The translations under genes and the position numbers were made by a program. From contig JABCPU010000132.1 of NCBI GenBank assembly GCA_016800925.1, positions 62,001-126,000 on the forward strand: a stretch of 64,000 nucleotides of DNA, given 5' to 3'. The notes under the pieces were generated by a model, which saw only the letters and a list, made by a program, of their open reading frames with translations, was not told where the DNA came from and made no database searches. How positions within the stretch are numbered: position 1 is the first letter of the stretch; each line of letters starts with the position of its first letter. This document shows, piece by piece, positions 21,184 through 32,781 of the stretch. This DNA comes from Suillus spraguei (taxonomy: Eukaryota > Basidiomycota > Agaricomycetes > Boletales > Suillaceae).

Positions 21184-24100
21184 ATGTCAGTCACTCCCAA
21201 GTGTGCTCTGTATACTAAATGTGTTGGCAAATCGAACAAGTTTCGAGCTCCTGTCACCTTTTTAGTGCAAAGAGCATGAAAACCATTGCATCTACCGCCA
21301 TCATCAACTCTGGCACCAGAGGATCATTTATTGACTCCTCCTTCATGCGGAACCACAAGATCCACACACATCGACTCCGACACCCCTTCCACATCACCAC
21401 TGTTGATGGAAGCACTCAAAGGCCGGGAAGGTCTCCTGCTACTGCACCCTGTTTATCCACCTTGATAAACAGGTTATGTATGGACAGTTCAACGTCACCC
21501 AACTTTCCAAATGTGACGACATCCCACTCGGAAAGCCTTGGCTTTCCACGATGAACCCTGACATTGACTGGGCGCATGACACTATCGCCTTATGTGTGAC
21601 CGTGTGTTCACGAATCATTGAGTGCATACTCAACCGAAAGCGCGCTGTAACGAACATATTGGTGCTGGGCTTAAAACCCCATATTTTGACACTCGTCTCA
21701 CGTCTACAGGAGTTACCACTTGTCCATGGCCGTCTTACCCCGTTTAGCAGTACCAGCGGCATCTCATGCTTACCACACACCATACCAACTGCTGCACCTC
21801 ATTCCACGAACCGATGTCCTTCCATGTCCTTGCCACGTCCGCATAGCTCCATTTGGTGCATAGTTTGTTCTCTGTTCGTTATCACTGATTCCACGGCAAG
21901 CCTTATTACATGTTGCCTCATGCCGCAGCGCCTCGCGCTATGTTTACTTATGGCGGTTACTACACTCCAGCACTACTGATCTCGCCTAGAGTATTCCAAG
22001 TACATATGAATTAGGATATAAGCACCGCATACCCCGCATGATACAGTACCTGATTTTACACCATTGCACGTACTATAGGTCAGGATTATCATCTAGCTCT
22101 GGATCTACCCAGTAGTGGACATAGTCTTTAAAGTTTCTTTATTGCTCGTTAAATACATCATGCTCGTTCTCCGTTACTGCTGGCACACTGCTGGACTCTT
22201 GACTGTTACTTTGATTGAACTTCTCACGCACCGCTACTTTACCACTGAAAGTACTGCGGACTTCTTTACTGTTTCCTTGCACCGCTCGCAACCTTACCGC
22301 TACCACTGAGACCACCGCTCGACATCGCTCGCTCGACACAACTGTTACTGACTTTATCTCGACGACGGTAGCACTGCTACGCATGACGCTACTTCCAGCG
22401 GTATCATCGCTGACTGCGGTGAATTACTGCTGACCACGATGCTTGTTTTGCACATAAGCTAGGCTCGAACTTGACCATACTAATAGGCATCCCCCTTTAG
22501 GGTCGAACACTCTTGTTCTCACAAGTGAAGCAGACTAGATGGAGCGCAAGACTAACATACTAGTTTAGGCAGTGGCTTATCTACAGCCCAAGCTAGGTTG
22601 TATCTTTACAGCGCGTCTCATGGCGCGCCCGCCTACATATTCCAAGGCAAGACCTCAATTGAGGAAGAAGATGGCGAAATATTTGCCCCCCTCAGAATGT
22701 TGGATCCAACCCTCGACCACGTTCTCGAACAGATAAGCACCAAGAAGAAGAAGAAGAAGAAGAAGAAGAAGAAGAATGGACCCCCAGGCTTGAAACCCAC
22801 CAAAGACAATGAAGATGACCTCCCCGACTTTAACAAGTACGAGGATGTCTGGGTTGGCAACATCCAGATGTGCTGGAAGGTGGACGACATCGCCACCTAC
22901 CCCTTGACCGATGATGAAGTGCTCATCGAGTACTCCTCTGACACAACCTCCGTGCACATCGTCGAAAACCTTGACCTCGACACCCCACTCACTCGAGATG
23001 GGACCTCAAAGAACGAAATGAATCGCATGAGCAAACCTCTGTGAAACATTTGGATCCTGGAAGCCTCCAAGGATCTCATCAAAACGAGCAACAAAGCTCA
23101 AGAATTCACTGTCAAAGTGAACCAAGAAAAGATGAAGAAGACATTCGAGGAACTCGTCCCCTCATATCTCCATGACTTCGTCAACATCTTCACTAAAGAC
23201 GGGCTTAACCAGCTCCCCCCATATCGACCTGGAGTTGACCACCGGATTGAAACAAAGCCCGGTTTCATTCCAAAGAGCTCCAGGGCATACCCCCTCTCCC
23301 TGAAGAAAACCGAGGCCGTCAAAGCCTTCCTCGACGAACACCTGAAGAAAGACTTCATCCAACCATTGAAGTCCCCTCAGGCCTCCGGTTTCTTCTTCAT
23401 TGGAAAGAAGGACGGGTCACTCCGACCCTGTCAAGACTACCAGTACATCAACAAATGGACCATGAAGAACGCCTATCCACTTCCCCTCATTCCGCCTCTC
23501 ATCGCCAAACTTCGAGGCGCGAAATACTTCATGAAGATGGACATCCAGTCAGGATACAACAATATCCTGATCCACCCTGATGACCACTGGAAAGTGGCAT
23601 TCTCGACCTCCTTAGGATTATTTGAGCCGAAGGTCATGTTCTTCGGATTGTGCAACTCACCCGCCACTTTCCAAGCTTACATGAACCAGACCTTCACAGA
23701 AGAAATCAACAAAGGATGAATGATCGTCTACATGGACGACATCCTGATCTTCTCTGACACCCAGGAGGAGCAGAAAGAACGGACTTGTAGAGTCCTTGAC
23801 AAAATCAGAAGAGAATCCCTCTTCCTGAAACCCGAAAAGTGCACTTTCGATGCACAAGAAGTTGAATACCTCGGCATGATCATCTGCCCTGGACAAGTCG
23901 CAATGGACCCCTCGAAGCTGAAGGGAATCAGCGAGTGGAAACCCCCCACTTCTGTGAAAGAAGTCTGATCATTCCTTGGCTTCTGCAACTTCTACTGACA
24001 CTTCATCTCCCACTATTCTGACATCACACACCCACTCATCGACTTGATGAAGAAAGACACCATCTTCAACTGGACTGACACCCATGAAGATGCCTTTGAA

Positions 24101-26070
24101 GCACTCAAGAAGCGCTTCCTCTCTGAACCGGTTCTATGGAACCCTGACCCGGTCAAGCAATTCGCACTTGCAACCGATGCCTCCCTGGCAGCGACTGGCG
24201 CAGTCCTGCTCCAGACAGACAACAATGGGGTATATCACCCCTGTGGATACCTCTCTCAGAGCCTGAACCCAGCTGAGAGAAACTACCAGATCTATGATCA
24301 TGAACTCCTTGTGGTCATCCGTGTGCTCCAAGCCTGGAGGCACTTCCTGGAAGGAAACCCGCACCCTGTGGTCGTATTCACTGACCACAAGAACCTGCTC
24401 TACTTTCGAGCAGCTCAGAAACTGACGCGCTGACAAGCACGCTGGCAATTGACACTATGCAACTTCAACCTGGAGTTCCATCATGTGGCTCTAAACTCAC
24501 CGCACCTGATGCGCTTTCACGCCGTCCTGACCACCTTGGCGCTGACTCCAACAATGATGACATGGTCCTCCTCCCTGACTCTCTCTTTGTCAAAATCATT
24601 GACACCGAACTCGCTGAAGACTTCAAACACCTGAACGACTCCCCCAATGATGCCACTATCAAGTGTGCGCTTGACGCACTTAATGGCATCTGTGTGCCCC
24701 CCATGAAATCCGCCCTCTCTGATTGGGTATTCATGAATGGCATCCTCTTCTACAAGGACCGCGCTTATGTCCCTGCGGACCTGCGCCATCACATACTCTC
24801 CCTGCATCACGACCACCCCTCCGCGGGTCACCGTGGGCATGCAACCACCAAATGGAGTGTAAAGAAAGCATATTAGTGGCCCGGAATGGGTGCCTTTATC
24901 CGACGCTATGTTGATGGCTGTGCTTTATGCCAGCAGATGAAGGTGGACATGCATCCTGTGACTCCACCTCTCACCCTGATCCCCTCAACCTCTCTCTGCC
25001 CATTCTCTCAGGTCTCCGTTGACCTTATCACGGACCTCCCCACCGCGACGGCTATGATTCTGTCATGGTTGTGGTAGACCATGGTCTTACGAAGGGGTAA
25101 TTCTTACTCTGTGCAGAAAACAATAACCGCAGAGGGTGTAGCCCACCTTTTCTTCAAGAAAGTCTTCTTGAGGTTTGGGCTATATGACAAGATCATCTCA
25201 GACCGAGGCCCTCAATTTGCCTCAAAGCTAGCTTGCGAGCTAGGATGACTTCTGGATTACCAAGTCGCGCTCTCTATGGCCTATCACCCTCAAACCAACG
25301 GCCAAACAGAGCAGATGAACCAAGAACTCGAAATGTATCTGTGCATCTACTGCAGAATGGCGCCCACAGACTGGGCCAAACACCTTCCAATGGCGGAGTT
25401 CGTCCACAACTCCCGAAAACACTCCACCAGAAATGTGTCGCCCTTCTATCTCATGATGGGCTATGAACCATGCGGCATACCCTATGCCTTCCCCGACTCT
25501 ACCCTTCCTGCTGCCGAAGATTGCATGCAGATGCTCCAGAAGATCCATGAAGAAGCCCTTGCCTGCCACGCCCTTGCGCAGCAATGGATGTTGGACCGAA
25601 CCCATGGGAAGAAGTACACCCCATGGAAGATCCACAATAAGGTTTGGCTAAGCGCAGCCAACCTAATCATGAAGCTTCCCTCAAAGAAGCTCACCCCAAA
25701 ATGCTATGGTCCATTCAAAATTCTTGAAGTCCTCTCCCCCATCACGTTCAAGCTCAAGCTCCCTGCCTCCTGGAGAGTTCACTCCACATTCCATGCCTCT
25801 GAGCTATCATCCTATCAGGAGACAGAGATACATGGACTGAACTACACCGAACCCCCACCTGACATTGTCAATGGGGAAGAACACTACGAAATCAAGGTGA
25901 TCCTCCAACACACTGGAGTCGGCAAGCGCTGCCGCTACCTAGTCACCTGGGTAGGATACCCTGATTTGGAATGCACTTGGATCTTGGAGAAAGATTTAGG
26001 ATCCGCAGCGGAGATCCTGGAGGACTATAAAAGATGCTTTAAACTGGCCAAACGACTCATCACCCCTTGA
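21184..26070 (+). pseudogene. pol: Pol of element B (PR-RT-RNase H-IN-chromodomain), broken
   Basis: ATG 21184 lies 17 nt after the Gag stop. The protease region (about 21290-21340) has NSGT where DSG is expected, so the catalytic Asp is lost. Coding is interrupted by the 965-bp insertion 21646-22610. It resumes with an acidic linker containing an 11-fold AAG lysine run (about 22742-22776) and RT (23117-23968; YMDD about 23730). RNase H follows (24044-24433; TDAS about 24175), then the integrase zinc region and core (24750-25330), and a chromodomain (about 25885-26020; 'CRYLVTWVGY'). Stops lie at 23717, 23966, 23996, 24431, 24874 and 25246. TGA at 26068 ends pol. Confidence 0.88.
21646..22610 (+). 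mobile_element. 965-bp insertion in pol of B, candidate solo LTR
   Basis: This stretch has no pol similarity and splits the protease-RT linker. It begins TGTAAC and ends TTTACA. GCGC is present on both sides (21642-21645 and 22611-22614), and removing it with one GCGC leaves an open frame across the junction. The size and ends fit a solo LTR of a third family, but no second copy is in the window and a 4-bp duplication is unusual for Ty3/gypsy. Another class of insertion remains possible. Confidence 0.45.
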
Positions 26071-26102
26071 CCATCTCCCACCAACACTCTACCACAGCCA
26101 GC

Positions 26103-27421
26103 ATGTCTCAATCATCTTCATCCTCCTCCAACTCCTCCCTCTCCAGTGCCTCCAGCCTCGCATACTCCTCGCCGTTCACCCTCCCAGAAACCCCGGAACA
26201 GATCCAATCCATGTGGAAAGCCGTCATCCTTGACCCACAATACGCCATGCGCCTTGACTCCTACATCTCGCACACCAACGATGTCATACTCAAGGAACTG
26301 ATCCTCATCCTGAGGACCGCCAAACTCCTTGTTACCCCTGGCACCGTCGCCGACAATGCCCTTGCTATGCACTACATACAAGGCACCATCGAAAAGGCGA
26401 CCATTCACCTTATCAGTACCAAGAACTTCTCAGACATCCTTCTGAAACTTGACGCTGAGTGCGCATTTAACACGCCACCCGATGACCTCAGTGTTGTCGA
26501 CTGCCCTCGCACCATCGGCGGTGACATTATCACTGTTAAACCTGTCGTCATCCATCACCAACCTGTGGCATTCATCCCATCCCCGCCCCCTTTGCTCGCC
26601 TCTACTGAGTCGCTGAGCGACTATGACAATTACCCTATCAACCCCCACTATGAACCCCCTGCTTCCGCCTCGTTCAACAAGGTCCTGTCTGCAGCCATCG
26701 CAGGCGCAACTGACCAAGCAGTCATTGACACCACTTTCCCTCCACACCTCGAAACCGAGATGCTTGAAACTTTCACCCACCACAACGATATCCCTGACCT
26801 CATCCTTGACAACAATCACACATCCCCCAAACCACTTCCCGTACCTGAACCCAGGTAGAACCTACCACACCAAACAACTCTCGCATGTCGCCGAAACCCA
26901 TCCATCACAAACTCACCCACTCCCTGAAGTGCTCTCGCATTCAAAAGCGCAACACTGCAAACACCATACTACCCATTGGACTTGCACCTGTCGAAGTTGC
27001 ATGTCCTCATCGCTCTCCCTACTCCAATCACACAGACGCGCGTCACTCAGTTGACATCACACAAATGGAAGCAACCAATATGACCCAGAGCCATCGCGCC
27101 AATGTTGTCTGCCATGTATGTTCAGTCTATGGGCATAAACAGCGCCATTGCGCTCAATACTTCTGTCACATCTGCGGGAAGTTTGCGCCGGGACACCTCA
27201 CGGACTTCTGCCACATGCTCAATGGGTGCCCCTTACTGCGCAAGAAACCTGGAGATCACAGGTATTACCCAGAGTTGTGAAAGTTGGAGGCGGCTTATGA
27301 TCAAGCCACTGCTGCCGAAGAACAACAGTGCATGCTCAACGCAGCTGAGGCTGAAGAATGGCTCGCAGATGTCTCGCTCAACTCTGCATGGTTCGATGGT
27401 GGTAACCATGGAGATGATTGA
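26103..27421 (+). pseudogene. ORF3 of element B: double zinc-knuckle protein
   Basis: This third ORF starts at ATG 26103, 33 nt after the pol stop, and ends about 20 nt before the polypurine tract. The N-terminus is Ser-rich, followed by a helical segment (about 26190-26460). The C-terminal part (about 27105-27215) has C-x2-C-x3-G-H-x4-C, then C-x2-C, a P-G-H-L and a final F-C, the same spacing as in family A. An acidic, Ala/Glu-rich tail follows. It is broken by a stop at 26856-26858, with the frame continuing from about 26880, and by TGA at 27278-27280 where CGA would keep the frame open. Outside the knuckles I see no clear sequence similarity to the family-A ORF3. Confidence 0.65.
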
Positions 27422-27453
27422 TTCAGCGAATCAAACACATAAAAACGGGGTAA

Positions 27454-28350
27454 TGTTACAAGAACACCTTCTTGTGCCCCTACTATCATTTTTCCTCCTA
27501 TGCGTCACCGTCTACTCTCGTCCCGACAAGGCCTCCATCCTTGTCCTCTGCTACCTCGTCTGGCTTGCCATCATCACCCCCTACCTCGCCTATGCTCATC
27601 TTCTTCATCGTCACTGAACACGCCCTCTTTGCGCACCTTCTACCTCCTCTGCACCTATGCATGCCTCTCTTGCTTCGCACACTTCAAGCGCCTCCTCTGC
27701 GCTCATCGCATTACCTTGTGCTTCAACATGCACACCCTCTTGGTTCAGGGGAACCCCTGGTCAGCCCGGTCGGCCCTCAAAGACCTCTTGGTATCATCTT
27801 ATGCTTTATCCTTTTACCATTTACCCTTCTTGACTCATGCATCACCTCATTGGCTCGTACCCTTTATACCTTCAGCTCCACACTTATGACTCCTTTGCGC
27901 ACATGTGCATTCTCATTGGTTGATATGCCTCTGACTCGTTTACGAGCATGCATCCTCTTATTGGCTATCTGACTTCATACTTAATTCAGTGATACTTACA
28001 TATTCGTGCTCCACTTCAATCTTACGTATAAATATGCGCAGATAGCCTTTGTACTTCTTTAACTTGAATCTACTTGATCTTCGACCCTGAACTTCCTTTC
28101 GATAAGCTTTTCATAAGCTTATCGTCTCTATTCGAACTTCATAGAAGCTCATCGCTTCTATGTCTTTGATCGTTGTCAAGAACCTCGTCCCTGTGACATA
28201 GGTTGTGAGACAGCGCATAGTGCCCACCTCCGACCAATGCAACTAGCGCACTCCGCGCTAGGGGACCAATATGCATGGGCCACCGCTCTTGATAGAGCGC
28301 CCGTTGCAGACACCACTCAAGTTCATTAGCGCCTGGCTAGGTCGCTAACA
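27454..28350 (+). repeat. 3' LTR of element B (897 bp)
   Basis: This intact LTR is preceded by the polypurine-like AAAAACGGGGTAA. It serves as the empty-site reference for the family-A insertion: the segment around 28225-28235 reads CCCACCTCCGACC with a single CCTCC. It ends CTAACA and is followed by GATGC, a one-mismatch copy of GATGG at 5856. Confidence 0.95.
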
Positions 28351-29203
28351 GATGCTATGCAAAGTATTGTTGGGGATTGTTGAAATTGTGAGGACCAACT
28401 GCACCCTCATAGTGAATAGGATCATGCATGTGTTCACCATAGTTCTGTCTATTCATCTGTTCAGCTTCCTCTTCCTGCTGCCATTCACAGCGATAATCCT
28501 GAGCATGTCTAGCAATTATTTCAGCTAGCTGCTGCTGCTGTATATTATGTCCCTGTGCAGCTTGTTGCTGCAGCAACTGAAAGGCTGCCAAGTTATTGTT
28601 ATTCTGAGCAGGAGCAGGGGCAGGGGCAGGGGCAGGAGGTGCAGGTTGTTGTTGAGGATTATTACGCCTTCGCCTAGCAGCACAGCATGCTTCATGACTA
28701 TTTACTGTGGCTGCAGCAACATTTGCCATACGACGTCCATACTCATTCTGAAGTGCAGCAGGTGGAGGAATATAACCAAAGGGAGGTCCTAAGGCTGGAG
28801 CAGCAACAGGAGGTTGACCAAACGGAGGCCCTAAGGCTGGAGCAGGAACAGGTGGCCCAGGTAGTGGTGGTTGGTGTTGTAGACGCCACCTGCATTGAGC
28901 CTCATGATGCTCGATAACATGATGTGGCATATTAGGGAACTTTTGCATGGGAATAGGACCATGGTTCAAATTTCCCAAGATCTGAGGAATATTCTATGAA
29001 CACATCAGAATATGTCTCATGAAAATCAGAAAATTAATTCTTACCATTTGAGCAGCATTTTCTAATGGTTGAGCTATAGGAGCAGGATGACGATGTGCAG
29101 GAGGGGAGCCAATATTTCGCTGATTTCTCTCAGCCTGACGTGCAGCAGCCTGTGCCTGCTGAGGAGAGGTAGGAGGAGTGGAGGGATTCCTATCAAGAAT
29201 CAA
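28351..29203 (-). pseudogene. Helitron Rep gene, N-terminal part
   Basis: This is a minus-strand continuation of the Helitron gene on the far side of element B. It encodes a Pro/Gln-rich N-terminal region that starts near 29203 and continues after a GT-AG intron (about 28990-29042). That exon runs as a P/Q/A-rich stretch to the B junction at 28351. The adjoining piece at 5656-5860 is likewise Q-rich, so joining the two restores one low-complexity leader before the zinc-like segment. No catalytic motif is present in this part. The true 5' end of the Helitron was not located. Confidence 0.75.
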
Positions 29204-30174
29204 TATCAGTCAAAATAAATATATATGATGATAACCACATACATTGAAGAAGATATTCAAAACAAAGGGAGAGGAGAGCTAAATTTCCAACAGTCATAGT
29301 TCCACTATGTCAAAGATAAGTCATCATATCATATATTTTGTGAAATATCACATACCAAAAATCCAAACAAATATTGCTGAGAGTGACTGAAGAAGTACCA
29401 GCAGTTTCCAGGATGAGCTAATACCCTGGAAGTTTGACATATGACAGTGCTAAGAACAGCTGAAAGCTGTCCGAGAAATTATCCCAAAGGATAGGATGGC
29501 AACTGTAAGAAGGCTGCAAGCAGACCAACTTAGCACAGAAAGTGCCCCGCCAATCCAAAATATCTACACTGTAGTATACCCAGAGGTCCAGAAACAACCA
29601 GCGAACACCTGCAAGAACAGATGGCCAGGGAAGTAGGACTTGGTTACACGTTCGTCTTGAATCGACAGGAGTTCACGAGTCCAGATGGAATACAGGGCCA
29701 GTAACAAACAACAATCACACTCACTATGCTTCAAACTCCAAGATATGGCCAGTCCAGGGTCCAGGTCCAGGTCCAGGGGTCCAAAGGGTCCAAAAACACG
29801 TTAAAAAGCGAAAATGCCTGATATCTGATTACATAATCATTAATTTTTATCATAGTATCAATATGTACACTATATAGGCTTACAGGAATCAAGAACAGTG
29901 AAAGATATATCTACCAAAATAAAGCAGAAAAACAAACAGAGGTTGAGTATGTTGAAAAAGTATTACTTTCTCAAGCTGTGGCAGAGGGAGCAGTGGTGGG
30001 GGAAAAGAGGAAACGAAGATAGATTATCCAATATTGGTCATACACTTCATTTGCCCTTCTGCGCTTGACCTCACAACGATGGGTACTTCCTACTCTCGGT
30101 CACTGTTCACGCTTCTGATGACAATGTTACCATTACTGAGGACATCATCTACTTCATTAATACGAGAGCTGACA
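29204..30174. other. Non-coding stretch, probable Helitron leader
   Basis: I see no gene here. It is AT-rich, with a short run of GGTCCA units at about 29755-29795. It probably contains the 5' terminus of the minus-strand Helitron, but I could not fix the terminal dinucleotide. Confidence 0.4.
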
Positions 30175-30636
30175 CGTAGTCTTTGTTTGTGCATGAGAGC
30201 ACACTATCCATCTGGGAATGTCATGCACTGGCATCCATGTTGTTTTCCTTCGAATGTCAATATACCTCATGTAGGTTGACATATCGTCGTTCACAGTATT
30301 CTATCAAACCTCCAAAGGGGAGTTATACTGTGTGCGTAAACATCAGGAAATTCACACATTCCTTGACGTGCCCTTATGCGGACTTATTTACACTTAACTG
30401 CCTTGGTGAAATTGAATCTACTTGTCCAAAATTTCAATGTGAATGAATTCAGAAAAAAAAAAGTTGAGATATATTAATATACATGTTTTATTGTATTTCG
30501 CACTCAAAAAATATAAGATATGCCAGGTGAATGATGTGAGAGAGAGCAAACAAGTTTTGAGATAAGTGAGTTAAGCTGATTAAGCATGTTAAGGAATGTG
30601 TGAATTTCCTGATGAAGGAGATCGTCTTTGTGGGGT
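30175..30636 (+). repeat. Dispersed repeat, copy 1 (interrupted by a MITE)
   Basis: The sequence 30175-30340 followed by 30615-30636 aligns with 38989-39157, including TGCATGAGAGCACACTAT and the GGGGAG...GTAAA segment. The intervening 274 bp is absent from the second copy. The identity of the repeat is unknown. Confidence 0.75.
30341..30614. mobile_element. MITE-like element with perfect 24-bp terminal inverted repeats
   Basis: Positions 30341-30364 are the exact reverse complement of 30591-30614. The interior is AT-rich and has no coding frame. The uninterrupted copy at about 39137 shows the empty site and implies a 2-bp (AA) overlap. The family cannot be assigned from sequence alone. Confidence 0.75.
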
Positions 30637-31324
30637 GCGCTAAGCGATCCGTTCATTACTTGTCGATCTCACATCGCTCTATCATTGAAATCCATATGTT
30701 CAAGAGCAAGCTAGATTGTGCATGAATGAAATCTGTTGAAAGGCCTACATGCAAGTTGGACAACTACTGGGATTCATTGCTTACACAAGAGAGACATGGG
30801 TTTGCTGGTATGTTCATGCGCTACGCTGTCGCCTGCACACGACAGCCAATTTGAGTAACACGCATCAAAGTTCTGACCATGTTCTGCACATTTACAGATC
30901 AAGATGTTCAGCTTCTGATGCTCGCCTAAGCCACTGATCCTGGCACTTGGTCCATATGCAGAAATCTGTTGCTGCAGTTCAATGAGTTCATAAGGATATT
31001 GATATCATAGGTAAGGTGGTTGAGTTCTCAAAACCATAGCTCTTTTTCGGGAGCGAGCACCACAGAATAGTCACTAGTGTAAGGAACATCTCACAGTCAC
31101 AAAGTATGACTTACTGGAAGGAGCTTTTTTAAAAGAGCTCCAAAACCGATTCAAGCGTCAACGGACACTACCCTCGCCACCATCAAATTCCAAGTGCACG
31201 CTCGAGGAAGCTGTGCCAGTAGTATAATCAGGTCAGTGTCCCTGCAAAGTTGAAGCGCTGCCGGACTATTTATATTGACTGACAGACACGGTGACGCTTC
31301 GTGATCCTGCTTCTCCCCTAAACA
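30637..31324. other. Intergenic stretch without a recognised gene
   Basis: No supported gene, RNA or repeat is seen here apart from short chance frames. It is the upstream region of the split membrane-protein gene starting at 31325. Confidence 0.4.
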
Positions 31325-32781
31325 TGAGTGGCTCCACAACCCCAACCGTGATATCAGAGACTATTTCTCCACGTTCGCAACGTTTCAGAGACTCTGTTCA
31401 CGATATCCCAACACCCGGTACAGAAGTGCACCAGCCCAAGCGCTATGTCAGGATTCCTTTGTTCTAAAATGCCCCCTTGACAAGCACGAATGTAATCCAG
31501 GAACCTATTTTTTTGAACATCTACATCGTTGGAAGCATTGCTCTTCTCATGATATGTTTGGGTATTGCACTTGAAATAGCTCTTTATTTATCAAAGAAAA
31601 ATACTGATACGCGCGCCTACTGCTTCCTCACTGTGGTCCCGATGTCACTTTTCTAGGCTTCAAAGTACCTGAAAAGAACATGATTAACTTCGTACTAAAA
31701 TCACATAAATTGCATAGTAAATTGCTAACGGTAATGCCCACTATTATCTATATTATCACCAATACATCTTTCTCATCAGCTCGCAACAGTCGTTCATTCC
31801 GATCTTGCTTAGTGCTGCCGAAGTCTGGTTCGGTTAGGTTCATCACCCTATATCTGCGAACCCCGAACTCGACCAGTGGTCAGGTTCAAGCAAGATGGGC
31901 GAACCCTGGACCGGACGCCTTCAAATGCGTTCGCAAGGGTTCAGTTCAGGTTCAGAACGTGTTCGAACCCTCGAACCGTTGATTTAATTAGCAAAAAAAA
32001 TCAAAACGAAAATGACATGTACAATACGAATAGCTACTAGAACTCTTCATTGACATCGACGCGGTTATCATAAGGAGCGGCGAATTCAGCCTGGGCTGTT
32101 GCGGAGATGTGACCTTGGCGGTATGCGCTCTTGAGCAATTGAAGAGCCTCGAATGTTGTTGGCTTCAAACAGCTGTGACGCACGGTCCCAGTAACACCGC
32201 CGCTCGAAAATGCTCTCTCAGACGCAACAGCTGATCCCTGAATGGCGAGGTAGTCCTTTGCAATGCGGGAAATAGTTGGGTATTGTATAGAATGGTGCTT
32301 TAAAGTTTTTTGAATCATGTCAGTACGAAAGCAATACAAATAAAATAACGAGACGTACACCCCACCAAGCCACCACATTGTTGACATCCTCGAGTGGTGC
32401 ATCTAGATAGTCCTCGAGTTCTTGACGAGGCCTTCGTGTGGTTGCGTCATTCACGACACGCGATTTGACAGAGCTTCGCATCCAATTATGGCCATACAAG
32501 CCTTGGCGAGCAAGCGAGGGAGGTGCAGTAACAGACGGCTCTGCAGGAGCCTGCGAGGGAGTACTACTGCGATGATACATATCAAACTATGTAAGATTAG
32601 TATACAATTGACAGAAATGAGTGATGAGCGACGTACCGTGCTCTCGAGGCATTGCATGCCTTGTTTGAAAAAATGAGCGGTCCATTTGTCTTTTGCGTAC
32701 GCGACCTTGTAGTTGGGGTCCAGCGCTACACCAACAAGGTCAATGATGTTCAAAGGCATTAGAATAGATACGAGATACATA

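Larger units (their letters stand above)
5861..28350 (+). mobile_element. Ty3/gypsy chromovirus element B (interrupted)
   Basis: B is an LTR retrotransposon on the plus strand: 5' LTR 5861-6629 plus 19861-19979, internal region 19980-27453, 3' LTR 27454-28350. The flanks GATGG (5856-5860) and GATGC (28351-28355) match in four of five bases, as expected for an aged 5-bp target duplication. Its target was the Helitron gene. Its 5' LTR is split by the family-A composite 6630-19855, and its pol by a 965-bp insertion at 21646-22610. Gag, Pol with chromodomain, and a third ORF are all recognisable, but pol is full of stops. Confidence 0.93.

Noticed and set aside
22655..22957. Minus-strand frame with a long Leu/Phe run
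   Set aside because: It is the complement of an AAG-repeat lysine run in the plus-strand Pol linker.
29755..29795. GGTCCA-repeat tract as a CRISPR or satellite
   Set aside because: Only a few short, imperfect units with no spacers; simple low-complexity sequence.
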